DNA of 15,590 nt from JBECKS01 sp964557005 (GCA_964557005.1 CAZKYI010000017.1:1-15590); one strand, 5' to 3'; shown: positions 7,670 to 15,425, counted from the stretch's first letter. Notes: generated from the letters alone by a model not told the origin. Numbers and translations: made by a program.

Positions 7670-10600
7670 TTATTCTGTTTCAAATTCAATATCGATACCC
7701 AATGAACGGATTTCTTTAACCAACACGTTAAAGGATTCTGGCATACCTGGTTCCATGCGATGATCACCATCAACAATATTTTTATAGATTCGGGTTCGAC
7801 CATGTACGTCATCGGACTTCACTGTAAGCATTTCCTGGAGTGTATAAGCAGCACCATAAGCTTCGAGTGCCCATACCTCCATTTCTCCAAAACGCTGACC
7901 ACCAAACTGTGCCTTACCACCCAAAGGTTGCTGGGTAACCAAGCTATAAGAGCCAGTAGAACGTGCATGCATCTTGTCATCAACCAGATGATTGAGTTTC
8001 AAAATATACATGTAACCAACGGTCACCAATCGATCAAAGGCTTCACCTGTACGACCATCAAACAATTTCATTTGTCCGGACTCAGGTAATTCAGCAAGTC
8101 TTAAAAGTTCACGGATATGCTCCTCATGCGCACCATCAAAGGCAGCCGTTCCCATAGGAACACCATCAGTAAGATTACCAGCCAAAGTGAGAATTTCTTT
8201 ATCACTCAAACTATTCAAATCTTCATTCTTATCCGCAACCTTGTTATAGATTTGATCAAGGAAACCGCGTAATTCTTTCACACTCGCCTGCGCTTTGAGC
8301 ATGCGATCTATCTTGTTGCCCAAACCCTTTGCAGCAAAACCAAGATGCGTTTCCAATACTTGACCGACGTTCATGCGTGAAGGTACGCCAAGCGGATTTA
8401 ACACAATATCAACTGGCTCACCACTTTCGTCATAGGGCATATCTTCAACAGGCATTACCACAGAAATCACACCTTTATTTCCATGACGACCAGCCATCTT
8501 GTCGCCAGGCTGAACCCGACGTTTGATAGCCAGATAAACCTTAACCATTTTCAGCACGCCATGTGCCAAATCATCACCACCTGTAATCTTGCCTTTTTTT
8601 ACTTCAAATTTGCGATCCAGTTCAGCTTGCATCGTAGCAATGAAAGCCTGAGCCTGCTCAACCTGCTCAGCAAGTTTTGCATCAGCCATACGCAAGTCGA
8701 ACCATTGCTCTGGTTCAAGAGAATTCATCACCGCATCACTTAATACAGTACCTTTGGCAAGGCCAGCTCCACCATTGACTTTCTTGCCTACAAGATTCGC
8801 ACGCAAACGCGCGATAGAAGCTTCCTGAAAAATCCGGAATTCATCTTTCAAATCCTTGCGATATTGATCCAGTTGACTCTTCTCAATAGCCAATGCACGC
8901 TGATCCTTCTCAACACCCTCACGCGTAAACACCTGCACATCAATAACCGTGCCTTTTACGCCAGCAGCAACACGCAACGAAGTATCTTTTACCTCCGATG
9001 CTTTTTCACCAAAGATTGCACGCAAAAGTTTTTCTTCAGGGGTTAATTGGGTTTCACCTTTAGGTGTTACCTTACCGACCAGAATATCTCCCGCTTTTAC
9101 TTCAGCACCAATATAAACGATACCCGTCTCATCCAGTTTGGAAAGTGCTGCCTCTCCAACATTTGGAATATCAGCAGTAATCTCTTCAGGGCCTAACTTG
9201 GTATCACGAGTAATACAGGTCAACTCCTGAATATGAATCGTGGTAAAACGATCTTCTTTTACTACGCGCTCTGAAATCAGAATCGAATCTTCAAAGTTGT
9301 AACCATTCCAGGGCATGAAGGCTACGCGCATATTTTGACCTAGCGCCAGTTCTCCCATATCGACTGAAGGGCCATCTGCAAGAATATCTCCGACTTCAAC
9401 CACATCACCTTTTTTCACCAAGGGACGTTGGTTTATGCAAGTATTCTGATTGGAACGTGTGTATTTGGTAAGGTTGTAAATATCTACACCTGCTTCACCA
9501 TCAGATGTTTCCTTCTGATTAACACGTACCACGATTCTGGAAGCATCAACAAAATCAATAACACCACCATGTTCTGCAACAACGCACACACCGGAATCAC
9601 GTGCAACAACGGCTTCCATACCTGTACCAACCAAAGGTTTTTCCGACCTCAAGGTTGGAACAGCCTGACGCTGCATGTTCGACCCCATCAAGGCACGGTT
9701 CGCGTCATCATGCTCCAGAAACGGAATCAGGGAGGCCGCCACTGAAACCACCTGACGAGCACTCACATCCATATAGTCAATGGCATCAGATGCCTTTAAG
9801 GTAAATTCGTTTTCAAAACGCACCGTCACCAAATCATCAACAAAACGATTCTTTTTATCCAAGGGGGAATCTGCCTGTGCAATTACATACTTTGATTCTT
9901 CAATCGCAGACAGATAATCAATCTCATCAGTCACAACACCGTTGACTACTTTTCGGTACGGGCTTTCAAGAAAACCATATTCATTGGTACGCGCATACGT
10001 TGCCAAAGAATTTATCAAACCAATATTCGGCCCTTCAGGTGTCTCAATCGGACAAACACGTCCGTAATGAGTTGGATGCACGTCACGCACCTCGAATCCC
10101 GCACGCTCACGCGTTAAACCACCAGGACCCAATGCAGATACACGTCTCTTATGTGTAATTTCAGACAGTGGATTATTTTGATCCATGAATTGCGATAACT
10201 GACCACTACCAAAAAACTCTTTTACAGCAGCTGCAACTGGTTTTGCATTGATCAAATCCTGTGGCATCAAGCCTTCTGATTCAGCCAGACTTAAACGTTC
10301 TTTAACGGCTTTTTCAACACGTACCAAACCAATACGGAATTGGTTCTCAGTCATTTCACCAACTGAACGAATACGACGGTTACCTAAATGATCGATATCA
10401 TCTACCGTACCCACACCATTTCTGATGTTAACCAGAGTTTTCAACACATCAAGAATATCGTTATTCGAAAGCGTGCCCTCACCTTCTACCTCATCACGCC
10501 CAATACGCTTGTTAAATTTCATACGCCCAACTGCAGAAAGGTCGTAACGATCAGCCGAGAAAAACAAATTCTTGAACAGAGCTTCTGCTGCTTCTTTTGT

Positions 10601-11740
10601 TGGTGGCTCACCAGGGCGCATCATGCGGTAAATCTCTACCAAAGCTTCCAAACGGTTGGAAGTTGGATCAATCGACATGGTGTCAGAAATGTAAGCACCG
10701 CGATCAAGCTCATTAGTATATAGGGTTTCAATTTCTGAAATACCTGAATCCAAAAGTTTTGAGAGCAAGTCAGCTGTAATCTCAGTATTACAGTTGGCAA
10801 TCAACTCGCCCGTTGATTCATCAATAATATTTTTGGCAAGAATTTTTCCTTCCAGATAATTCACAGGCACTTCTATTTCACCGATGTTGGCATTTTCCAA
10901 CTCACGAATGTGTCTGGCTGTAATACGTCTTCCCGCTTCAACAATAACCTTGTTTTTAAGTTTGATTTCAAAGTTGATGGTTTCACCACGCAAGCGCTCA
11001 GGAATCACCACAAAACTTATTGTGCGATCTTTGTCCACCTTGAAAGTATTGGTGTCAAAAAATGTTGCGAGAATTTCATCGGCTTCCATTCCAAGTGCTC
11101 GCAGCAAAATAGTCGCTGGTAATTTTCTGCGACGATCAATTCTTACGAATACACAATCTTTTGGATCAAACTCAAAATCCAGCCACGAACCACGATAAGG
11201 AATAATACGTGCGGAATATAATAATTTTCCTGATGAATGTGTTTTACCTTTATCGTGATCAAAAAATACGCCTGGTGAACGATGTAATTGAGATACAATC
11301 ACACGCTCGGTTCCATTGATGACGAATGTTCCCGTGTCTGTCATTAGAGGAAGCTCACCCATGTAGACTTCCTGCTCTTTTACTTCTTTAACAGCTTTCG
11401 AATTATCCTTCTCATAAATCATCAGCTTAATAGTGACTCGAAGTGGTGCAGCATAAGTAACACCACGCAGAATACATTCCTTAACTTCAAACGCTGGCTC
11501 CCCCAAACGATAATCAACAAACTCAAGCGCAGCTGTACCAGAATAACTTTCGATAGGAAAAACCGATTTGAATGCAGCTTGCAACCCTTGCAGCAACCTT
11601 TTGTCCGGGTCACAGTTCTTTTGCAGGAATTTATTATAGGAATCAAGCTGAATAGCCAAGAGATAAGGAATCTCTTTTACCTCGGGAAGTTTTGCAAAAT
11701 CCTTACGAATACGTTTTTTTTCAGTGTATGTATAAGCCAT
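7670..11740 (-). CDS. rpoB: RNA polymerase beta subunit
   Basis: RpoB is the beta subunit of core RNA polymerase. The protein is 1356 aa (Pseudomonas 1357, E. coli 1342). It begins MAYTYTEKKRIRKDFAKLPE, contains the fork/rifampicin region QLSQFMDQNNPLSEITHKRR with D520, H530 and S535 (E. coli D516, H526, S531) all wild type, and has the active-site lysines K1081 and K1089 in PGDKMAGRHGNKG (E. coli K1065, K1073). The ATG at 11738-11740 is chosen because it gives the family N-terminus and has GAGGAAG just upstream; a GTG six codons earlier would put that Shine-Dalgarno inside the gene. It is transcribed with rplJL across a 139-nt spacer carrying an attenuator-like hairpin. Confidence 0.98.
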   Translation of the reverse strand: MAYTYTEKKRIRKDFAKLPEVKEIPYLLAIQLDSYNKFLQKNCDPDKRLLQGLQAAFKSVFPIESYSGTAALEFVDYRLGEPAFEVKECILRGVTYAAPLRVTIKLMIYEKDNSKAVKEVKEQEVYMGELPLMTDTGTFVINGTERVIVSQLHRSPGVFFDHDKGKTHSSGKLLYSARIIPYRGSWLDFEFDPKDCVFVRIDRRRKLPATILLRALGMEADEILATFFDTNTFKVDKDRTISFVVIPERLRGETINFEIKLKNKVIVEAGRRITARHIRELENANIGEIEVPVNYLEGKILAKNIIDESTGELIANCNTEITADLLSKLLDSGISEIETLYTNELDRGAYISDTMSIDPTSNRLEALVEIYRMMRPGEPPTKEAAEALFKNLFFSADRYDLSAVGRMKFNKRIGRDEVEGEGTLSNNDILDVLKTLVNIRNGVGTVDDIDHLGNRRIRSVGEMTENQFRIGLVRVEKAVKERLSLAESEGLMPQDLINAKPVAAAVKEFFGSGQLSQFMDQNNPLSEITHKRRVSALGPGGLTRERAGFEVRDVHPTHYGRVCPIETPEGPNIGLINSLATYARTNEYGFLESPYRKVVNGVVTDEIDYLSAIEESKYVIAQADSPLDKKNRFVDDLVTVRFENEFTLKASDAIDYMDVSARQVVSVAASLIPFLEHDDANRALMGSNMQRQAVPTLRSEKPLVGTGMEAVVARDSGVCVVAEHGGVIDFVDASRIVVRVNQKETSDGEAGVDIYNLTKYTRSNQNTCINQRPLVKKGDVVEVGDILADGPSVDMGELALGQNMRVAFMPWNGYNFEDSILISERVVKEDRFTTIHIQELTCITRDTKLGPEEITADIPNVGEAALSKLDETGIVYIGAEVKAGDILVGKVTPKGETQLTPEEKLLRAIFGEKASEVKDTSLRVAAGVKGTVIDVQVFTREGVEKDQRALAIEKSQLDQYRKDLKDEFRIFQEASIARLRANLVGKKVNGGAGLAKGTVLSDAVMNSLEPEQWFDLRMADAKLAEQVEQAQAFIATMQAELDRKFEVKKGKITGGDDLAHGVLKMVKVYLAIKRRVQPGDKMAGRHGNKGVISVVMPVEDMPYDESGEPVDIVLNPLGVPSRMNVGQVLETHLGFAAKGLGNKIDRMLKAQASVKELRGFLDQIYNKVADKNEDLNSLSDKEILTLAGNLTDGVPMGTAAFDGAHEEHIRELLRLAELPESGQMKLFDGRTGEAFDRLVTVGYMYILKLNHLVDDKMHARSTGSYSLVTQQPLGGKAQFGGQRFGEMEVWALEAYGAAYTLQEMLTVKSDDVHGRTRIYKNIVDGDHRMEPGMPESFNVLVKEIRSLGIDIEFETE

Positions 11741-11826
11741 CAGTCTTCCTCGTAACACGCGTTCGCGCTAAATTTTTGTTGCCAGCACCGCTTATTAAAA
11801 TCAACTAACAAATTCACAAAGACGAC

Positions 11827-11856
11827 AAAAGGCTGATACCGAATTCGGGATCAGCC
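11827..11856 (-). terminator. rplL-rpoB attenuator-like hairpin
   Basis: Minus-strand hairpin GGCTGAT/ATCAGCC (7 bp) is extended after one mismatch by CCG/CGG around an AATT loop (11831-11856). TTTT (11827-11830) and a T-rich stretch follow. It lies 23 nt after the rplL stop. E. coli has a partial attenuator at the same place that lowers rpoBC transcription relative to the ribosomal genes, and this looks like its counterpart. The T-run is interrupted, which fits leaky rather than full termination. Confidence 0.7.
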
Positions 11857-11879
11857 AATTGTCATTTTCGATAGAGCAC

Positions 11880-12263
11880 TTACTTAAGCTCGATAGTTCC
11901 ACCAGCTTCTTCAAGCTGCTTTTTGATATCTTCAGCTTCTGCTTTGCTAACACCTTCTTTAACAACAGCAGGGGCACCTTCAACCAGATCCTTGGCTTCT
12001 TTCAGTCCAAGGCCTGTTACGCCACGAACTGCTTTGATGACACCTACCTTCTTGTCTCCGAAAGCTGTCAGTACTACATCAAACTCTGACTTCTCCTCTG
12101 CAGCTGCACCACCAGCGTCACCACCGGCAACTGGCGCAGCAACTGCAACAGCGGCAGCCGCAGTAACACCAAATTTCTCTTCCATTGCTTCAATAAGCTC
12201 AACAACTTCCATCACGCTCATTTCAGCGATTGCATTTAATACATCATCTTTAGATAGAGCCAT
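11880..12263 (-). CDS. rplL: 50S ribosomal protein L7/L12
   Basis: L7/L12 forms the flexible multi-copy stalk that recruits and activates EF-Tu, EF-G and other GTPases. The 127-aa product shows the N-terminal dimerisation helices (about 1-33), an Ala/Val/Gly-rich hinge (about 34-56), and the C-terminal domain (about 59-127) with the factor-binding face KVGVIKAVRGVTGLGLKEAK. E. coli L7/L12 is 121 aa; the extra residues appear to lie mainly in the Gly/Ala-rich hinge. The ATG at 12261-12263 has AGGAG 8 nt upstream, fitting the high synthesis this protein needs. It follows rplJ by 62 nt. Confidence 0.98.
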   Translation of the reverse strand: MALSKDDVLNAIAEMSVMEVVELIEAMEEKFGVTAAAAVAVAAPVAGGDAGGAAAEEKSEFDVVLTAFGDKKVGVIKAVRGVTGLGLKEAKDLVEGAPAVVKEGVSKAEAEDIKKQLEEAGGTIELK

Positions 12264-12325
12264 TGCTCATACTCCTAATTTTGTAAATTTAACTTTAATC
12301 ACCGTTACCAATAACAAACAGAAAA

Positions 12326-12853
12326 CTAGGCAGCTTCTTTTTGTTCTTTCACCGCAGCTATTAGACGAACCAATTTACTTGGTACTTCGTTCATAGTGCG
12401 AGCCAGTTTGGCAATCGGTGCCTGCATTACAGACATCAACTGGGCAATAGCCTCGTCACGAGTAGGCAACTTGGCAAGAACATCTATTTGAGATGGAGCC
12501 AATAACTTGCCACCAACAGCCAGTGCTTTGACTTCAAGCTTGTCATTTTCTTTTGCGAAGTCTTTAACAACTCTCGCAGCAGAACCGGGGTCTTGTTGAG
12601 AGAATGCCAAAATGGTAGGCCCGACAAGAGCCGCACTTAAACACTCATACTCACTACCCTCAATCGCTCGTTTTAACAAAGTGTTACGTACAACTCTTAA
12701 ATAAACACCTTGGGCACGCGCACGATTGCGAAGCTCTGTCATCTGTTCAACGGTCAGGCCCTGATAATCAGCCACAACCGCAGACAGCGCACTGGATGCC
12801 ACTTCCGCAACATCCGCTACAATTGCCTGCTTGTCTTCCAGTCTTAAAGCCAT
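12326..12853 (-). CDS. rplJ: 50S ribosomal protein L10
   Basis: L10 anchors the L7/L12 dimers to 23S rRNA at the base of the stalk and, bound to L7/L12, represses its own operon. The product is 175 aa (E. coli 165). It begins MALRLEDKQAIVADVAEVA and contains RNTLLKRAIEGSEYE and the conserved region LVGPTILAFSQQDPGSAARVVKDFAK. The C-terminal part (IAQLMSVMQAPIAKLARTMNE and on) forms the L7/L12-binding helix. The ATG at 12851-12853 has AGGAG (12860-12864) 6 nt upstream; the first two bases of that site can pair with an upstream leader segment (separate entry). Confidence 0.97.
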   Translation of the reverse strand: MALRLEDKQAIVADVAEVASSALSAVVADYQGLTVEQMTELRNRARAQGVYLRVVRNTLLKRAIEGSEYECLSAALVGPTILAFSQQDPGSAARVVKDFAKENDKLEVKALAVGGKLLAPSQIDVLAKLPTRDEAIAQLMSVMQAPIAKLARTMNEVPSKLVRLIAAVKEQKEAA

Positions 12854-12859
12854 AGGTTT

Positions 12860-12958
12860 CTCCTGGATAGTTCAAACACGCGATTTCTTATTCAACTCAC
12901 GCCGAATAAAAAATCTCCTAGGCTAACTCTTGTTAACCTCTTACGGTTGCCTATCCAG
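12860..12958 (-). promoter_or_regulatory. Possible Shine-Dalgarno-masking helix before rplJ
   Basis: CTGGATAG (12951-12958) is exactly complementary to CTATCCAG (12863-12870), 8 bp, enclosing 80 nt. The second segment includes the first two bases (AG) of the rplJ Shine-Dalgarno AGGAG (12860-12864). The pairing competes with the TAGGC/GCCTA stem but is compatible with the GGTTAAC/GTTAGCC hairpin. The complementarity is seen directly; the regulatory role is inferred from the known translational control of rplJ in E. coli. Confidence 0.45.
12908..12953 (-). terminator. Candidate transcription attenuator in the rplJ leader
   Basis: After the L10-binding core, GGTTAAC/GTTAGCC pairs around AAGA (12921-12938, 7 bp with one G-U). 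Alternatively, TAGGC/GCCTA plus AAC/GTT (12946-12953 with 12919-12926) forms a longer hairpin. TAGGAGATTTTTT follows, with six T at 12908-12913. The gap of several bases between stem and T-run weakens it as an intrinsic terminator. In Firmicutes, L10 leaders act by attenuation, whereas the E. coli one acts on translation, so a hairpin of this form here is notable. Confidence 0.45.
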
Positions 12959-12998
12959 TATTGTTTGTTCAATGAACAAGGAGCAATAACTGAATACA

Positions 12999-13083
12999 CC
13001 CCCGCGTCTGCGTAGGCTGGTTTTTTTAACTTCAAGGGCTTCAAAAAACTTGATTGAAACCTCGAAGGCCTACGGTCTTTGAC
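12999..13083 (-). ncRNA. L10 leader: L10(L7/L12) autoregulatory RNA element
   Basis: On the minus strand, AAGACC-GTAGGC (13068-13079) and GCCTAC-GCAGACG (13005-13017) form a perfect 6-bp helix with flanks closely like the E. coli rplJ leader (AAGACCGCAGG...CCTGCGTAGACGG, recalled from memory). Inside it a long arm forms: 13060-13067 with 13030-13037 (8 bp, one G-U), a bulged C at 13038, then 13054-13059 with 13039-13044 (6 bp) closed by a 9-nt loop. This is the family of leader bound by the L10-L7/L12 complex (Rfam L10_leader). The location directly before rplJ agrees. Confidence 0.85.
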
Positions 13084-13084
13084 G

Positions 13085-13104
13085 CCTGCCCTCGAAAGAG
13101 CAGG
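13085..13104 (-). other. Stable hairpin with TTCG tetraloop after rplA
   Basis: CCTGCTCT-TTCG-AGGGCAGG on the minus strand gives an 8-bp stem (one G-U) with a TTCG loop, 47 nt after the rplA stop. It can be lengthened through an internal loop by CTTTGA/TCAAAG (13108-13113 with 13077-13082), whose 3' arm overlaps the start of the L10 leader core. No T-run follows. It may be a processing or stability element, or an extra helix of the L10 leader. Confidence 0.6.
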
Positions 13105-13151
13105 GGCCTCAAAGTCTTTCACTACTTAAAAATCTTTCTTACCGCTACTGC

Positions 13152-13844
13152 TTACACAAGCGCTGAATGATCAAGCGCCAATCCTGGACCCATCGTGCTG
13201 GAAAGGGTCACTTTGCGAATATATACGCCTTTGGAAGAAGCCGGTTTTGCTTTCCTCAAATCCGCAAGCAAATGCTGAAGGTTTTCTTTTAAAGCCTGGG
13301 CATCAAAACCAATTTGACCAATCGAACAATGTACAATACCCGCCTTATCAGCCCTGTATCGAACCTGGCCAGACTTCGCATTTTTTACAGCTTGTACTAC
13401 ATCAGGCGTAACAGTGCCAACCTTCGGATTCGGCATCAGACCTCTGGGACCAAGAATAGTACCTAAACGCCCAACCACTCTCATGGCATCTGGACTTGCA
13501 ATCACAACATCAAAATCAAAATCACCTTTTTGAATTTGCTCAGCCAGATCATCCATGCCAACTACATCAGCACCCGCTGCTTTCGCAGCCTCTGCATTTT
13601 GACCTTGCGTAAATACAGCAACCTTAACTGTTTTGCCTGTACCATTTGGCAGCACACTCGCACCACGAACTACTTGATCAGATTTGCGTGGATCAATACC
13701 TAAATTGACAGCCACATCAACAGATTCCTTGAATTTGACGCTGGATAACGCATTCAACAAATCAATCGCTTCTTCAGCCTGATAAATTTTTCCAGCTTCA
13801 ACTTTTTCTTTAATCAGTTTTGCTCTTTTAGATAACTTGGCCAT
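13152..13844 (-). CDS. rplA: 50S ribosomal protein L1
   Basis: L1 forms the mobile stalk near the E site that helps release deacylated tRNA, and in E. coli represses the rplKA operon. The product is 230 aa (E. coli 234). The family signature VGRLGTILGPRGLMPN is at 124-139, followed by PKVGTVTPDV and the C-terminal KGVYIRKVTLSSTMGPG. Its ATG overlaps the rplK stop by one base (TAATG), so translation is very likely coupled to rplK. Confidence 0.98.
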   Translation of the reverse strand: MAKLSKRAKLIKEKVEAGKIYQAEEAIDLLNALSSVKFKESVDVAVNLGIDPRKSDQVVRGASVLPNGTGKTVKVAVFTQGQNAEAAKAAGADVVGMDDLAEQIQKGDFDFDVVIASPDAMRVVGRLGTILGPRGLMPNPKVGTVTPDVVQAVKNAKSGQVRYRADKAGIVHCSIGQIGFDAQALKENLQHLLADLRKAKPASSKGVYIRKVTLSSTMGPGLALDHSALV

Positions 13845-14278
13845 TACACAACTCCCTCAGTTTCCAAACCCATACTACGAGCTGTTCCGGCAATCGTTCT
13901 TACAGCTGCATCAAGACTTGCTGCCGTCAAATCTGGTTCTTTAGTCTTTGCAATTTCTTCAAGTTGCTCACGAGTTACAGTCCCGACCTTTTCAGTGTTA
14001 GGTCGTCCACTACCACTCTTGATTTTTGCTGCCTTTTTCAACAACACCGCAGCTGGCGCGGTTTTCATAATGAAGGTAAAGCTGCGATCACTATAAATAG
14101 TAATCACAACAGGTGTTGGCAATCCTGGCTCCATATCCTGAGTTTGAGCATTAAATGCCTTGCAAAACTCCATAATATTGACACCGTGCTGACCCAATGC
14201 AGGGCCAACTGGTGGACTGGGGGTCGCTTTGCCAGCAGCTACTTGCAGCTTGACATAAGCTTCAATTTTCTTAGCCAT
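13844..14278 (-). CDS. rplK: 50S ribosomal protein L11
   Basis: L11 binds the GTPase-associated region of 23S rRNA and is needed for RelA-dependent stringent control. The protein is 144 aa (E. coli 142). It begins MAKKIEAYVKLQVAAGKA, has PPVGPALGQHGVNIMEF (22-38) in the N-terminal domain targeted by thiostrepton, and has the C-terminal rRNA-binding domain with KSGSGRPNTEKVGTVT. I chose the ATG at 14276-14278: it gives the family N-terminus and has AGGAG 7 nt upstream. A longer frame reaches a TTG at 14329 but would add 17 unrelated residues and swallow the Shine-Dalgarno. Confidence 0.98.
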   Translation of the reverse strand: MAKKIEAYVKLQVAAGKATPSPPVGPALGQHGVNIMEFCKAFNAQTQDMEPGLPTPVVITIYSDRSFTFIMKTAPAAVLLKKAAKIKSGSGRPNTEKVGTVTREQLEEIAKTKEPDLTAASLDAAVRTIAGTARSMGLETEGVV

Positions 14279-14286
14279 TTCATTTC

Positions 14287-14324
14287 TCCTCGGGTTCAGG
14301 CGATTTACTTCGGCAACCTGAGAA
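14287..14324 (-). promoter_or_regulatory. Possible Shine-Dalgarno-masking hairpin before rplK (L1 control region)
   Basis: On the minus strand TTCTC (14320-14324) can pair with GAGGA (14287-14291) and GGTT (14315-14318) with AACC (14293-14296), separated by one A-C mismatch and closing an 18-nt loop. GAGGA overlaps most of the rplK Shine-Dalgarno. In E. coli, L1 represses rplKA by binding the leader just ahead of rplK, so this is a reasonable candidate site. I have not matched the E. coli L1 target itself. A competing pairing TCAGG/CCTGA exists in the same segment. Confidence 0.4.
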
Positions 14325-14360
14325 TTCAAGTGCCTTCAAATCTCCCCTTGGCTAGTTAAT

Positions 14361-14382
14361 AAAATAGTAGTTTCAACTACTA
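14361..14382 (-). terminator. Terminator-like hairpin containing the nusG stop codon
   Basis: TAGTAGT-TGAA-ACTACTA on the minus strand (14365-14382) is a perfect 7-bp stem with a 4-nt loop, immediately followed by TTTTATT. Its first three bases are the nusG TAG stop codon (14380-14382). The stem is AT-rich, so termination is probably partial. In E. coli, secE-nusG and rplKAJL-rpoBC have separate promoters, which fits a boundary here. I found no convincing promoter between this hairpin and rplK. Confidence 0.5.
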
Positions 14383-14913
14383 ACCTTTTTCAACCTGACT
14401 AAACTCCAATTCAACTGGAGTTGAGCGGCCAAAAATCATAACAGCCACATTCAAGCGGCTTTTTTCATAATTCACTTTCTCAACAACACCGCTGAAATCT
14501 GCAAAAGGACCATCTGTTACACGAACCATTTCACCGACTTCAAATAATCTTGCGGGTTTAGGTTTGGATATACCCTCTTCAATTCGATTTAAAATCGCAT
14601 TGGCTTCTTTCTCGGTAATAGGCGCTGGTTTATCCGCCGTACCACCAATAAAGCCCAGAACTTTGGGGCATTCTTTAACCAGATGCCAAGTGTCATCATT
14701 CATTTCCATAGAAACAAGAACATAACCCGGGAAGAACTTGCGCTCACTTTTCCTCTTCTGCCCGCCTCTCATTTCAACCACTTCTTCGGTAGGTACCAAT
14801 ATTTCACCAAACTGATCCTGAAGATTATGGAGCACCACTCTTTCTTCCAGAGAACGCTTCACAGCCTTTTCAAAGCCAGAGTAGGCGTGTACAACATACC
14901 AGCGTCTAGACAT
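14380..14913 (-). CDS. nusG: Transcription termination/antitermination factor NusG
   Basis: NusG binds RNA polymerase at the beta' clamp, suppresses pausing, and through its KOW domain contacts Rho or ribosomal protein S10. The product is 177 aa (E. coli 181). It has the N-terminal NGN domain (RRWYVVHAYSGFEKAV at 3-18; RKFFPGYVLVSMEM at 58-71) and a C-terminal KOW domain (GEMVRVTDGPFADFSGVVEKV at about 127-147). The ATG at 14911-14913 has TAGGA 6 nt upstream, overlapping the end of secE. Only 8 nt separate the secE stop from this start, so the two are co-transcribed and probably coupled. Confidence 0.98.
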   Translation of the reverse strand: MSRRWYVVHAYSGFEKAVKRSLEERVVLHNLQDQFGEILVPTEEVVEMRGGQKRKSERKFFPGYVLVSMEMNDDTWHLVKECPKVLGFIGGTADKPAPITEKEANAILNRIEEGISKPKPARLFEVGEMVRVTDGPFADFSGVVEKVNYEKSRLNVAVMIFGRSTPVELEFSQVEKG

Positions 14914-14921
14914 ATCGAATC

Positions 14922-15293
14922 CTACCCTAACAACAACTTCACAATGAAGGCCAACAGAGAGTCAAGCCCCCAAAGCACAAGAGACATAAAAGCAACAACC
15001 AAAGCGACAATAAGCGTCGACTGATTGGTTTCTGTTCTGGAAGGCCATACAACTTTACGAGCTTCGGTTCTTGACTCTTTGAGCAACTCAACAAAAGCCC
15101 GTCCATGTGCAGTCAAATAAACAATACCACCAGCAATCAAAGCCAAAGCAATCAAAGCCAAAGCTCTATACAAGGGACTGTATTGTTCAGCGTAATAACT
15201 GTTGCCCACAACTCCTGCTGCAATAATAGCCACTACAAGCACCCATTTAACAACATCTAACGGAGAAGCATTTTGTTGGACTTTTGTATTCAT
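14922..15293 (-). CDS. secE: Preprotein translocase subunit SecE
   Basis: SecE is the inner-membrane subunit that clamps the SecY channel in the SecYEG translocon. The product is 123 aa (E. coli 127). Three hydrophobic segments are visible at about 14-31, 41-60 and 92-120, the three-helix form typical of gammaproteobacteria. The conserved amphipathic region and motif ESRTEARKVVWPSRTET lies at 73-89, before the essential last helix. The ATG at 15291-15293 lacks a strong Shine-Dalgarno (only a loose TTGAGAA). It lies 56 nt after tRNA-Trp. Confidence 0.97.
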   Translation of the reverse strand: MNTKVQQNASPLDVVKWVLVVAIIAAGVVGNSYYAEQYSPLYRALALIALALIAGGIVYLTAHGRAFVELLKESRTEARKVVWPSRTETNQSTLIVALVVAFMSLVLWGLDSLLAFIVKLLLG

Positions 15294-15349
15294 TAAACCG
15301 ATTTCTCAAGTTTTAGTTATGATGCCAGACAAGCCAATGACACTATGTT

Positions 15350-15425
<76 letters not shown>

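Larger units (their letters stand above)
12854..13151 (-). promoter_or_regulatory. rplA-rplJ leader region (no protein gene)
   Basis: A 298-nt stretch without a credible gene. In transcription order it holds a hairpin just after rplA (13085-13104), the L10-type leader core (12999-13083), a small TTGTTC/GAACAA hairpin (about 12966-12980), a terminator-like hairpin with T6 (12908-12953), and the rplJ ribosome site with a complementary segment upstream. An open frame of 76 codons crosses it (12892-13122, GTG start), but it lies on the RNA stems and resembles nothing. I could not identify a convincing promoter. Confidence 0.8.

Noticed and set aside
10141..10200. Possible rifampicin-resistance changes in rpoB
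   Set aside because: D520, H530 and S535 (E. coli D516, H526, S531) are wild type; the neighbouring Gly and Val differences look like ordinary lineage variation.
11741..11758. N-terminal extension of rpoB to a GTG start
   Set aside because: The six extra codons include the GAGGAAG Shine-Dalgarno for the ATG at 11740, which gives the family N-terminus.
12960..12990. Internal rplJ promoter (TTGCTC or TTGTTC with downstream AT boxes)
   Set aside because: The -10 matches are poor, and a promoter here would leave out the L10-binding core; the TTGTTC/GAACAA symmetry is better read as a small hairpin.
12892..13122. 76-codon open frame between rplA and rplJ (minus strand, GTG start)
   Set aside because: It overlaps the L10 leader stems and the attenuator-like hairpin, has no clear Shine-Dalgarno, and its translation resembles no known protein; the RNA structure explains the sequence better.
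14279..14329. N-terminal extension of rplK to a TTG start
   Set aside because: The added 17 residues are not L11-like, and the true ATG at 14278 has its own AGGAG inside the extension.
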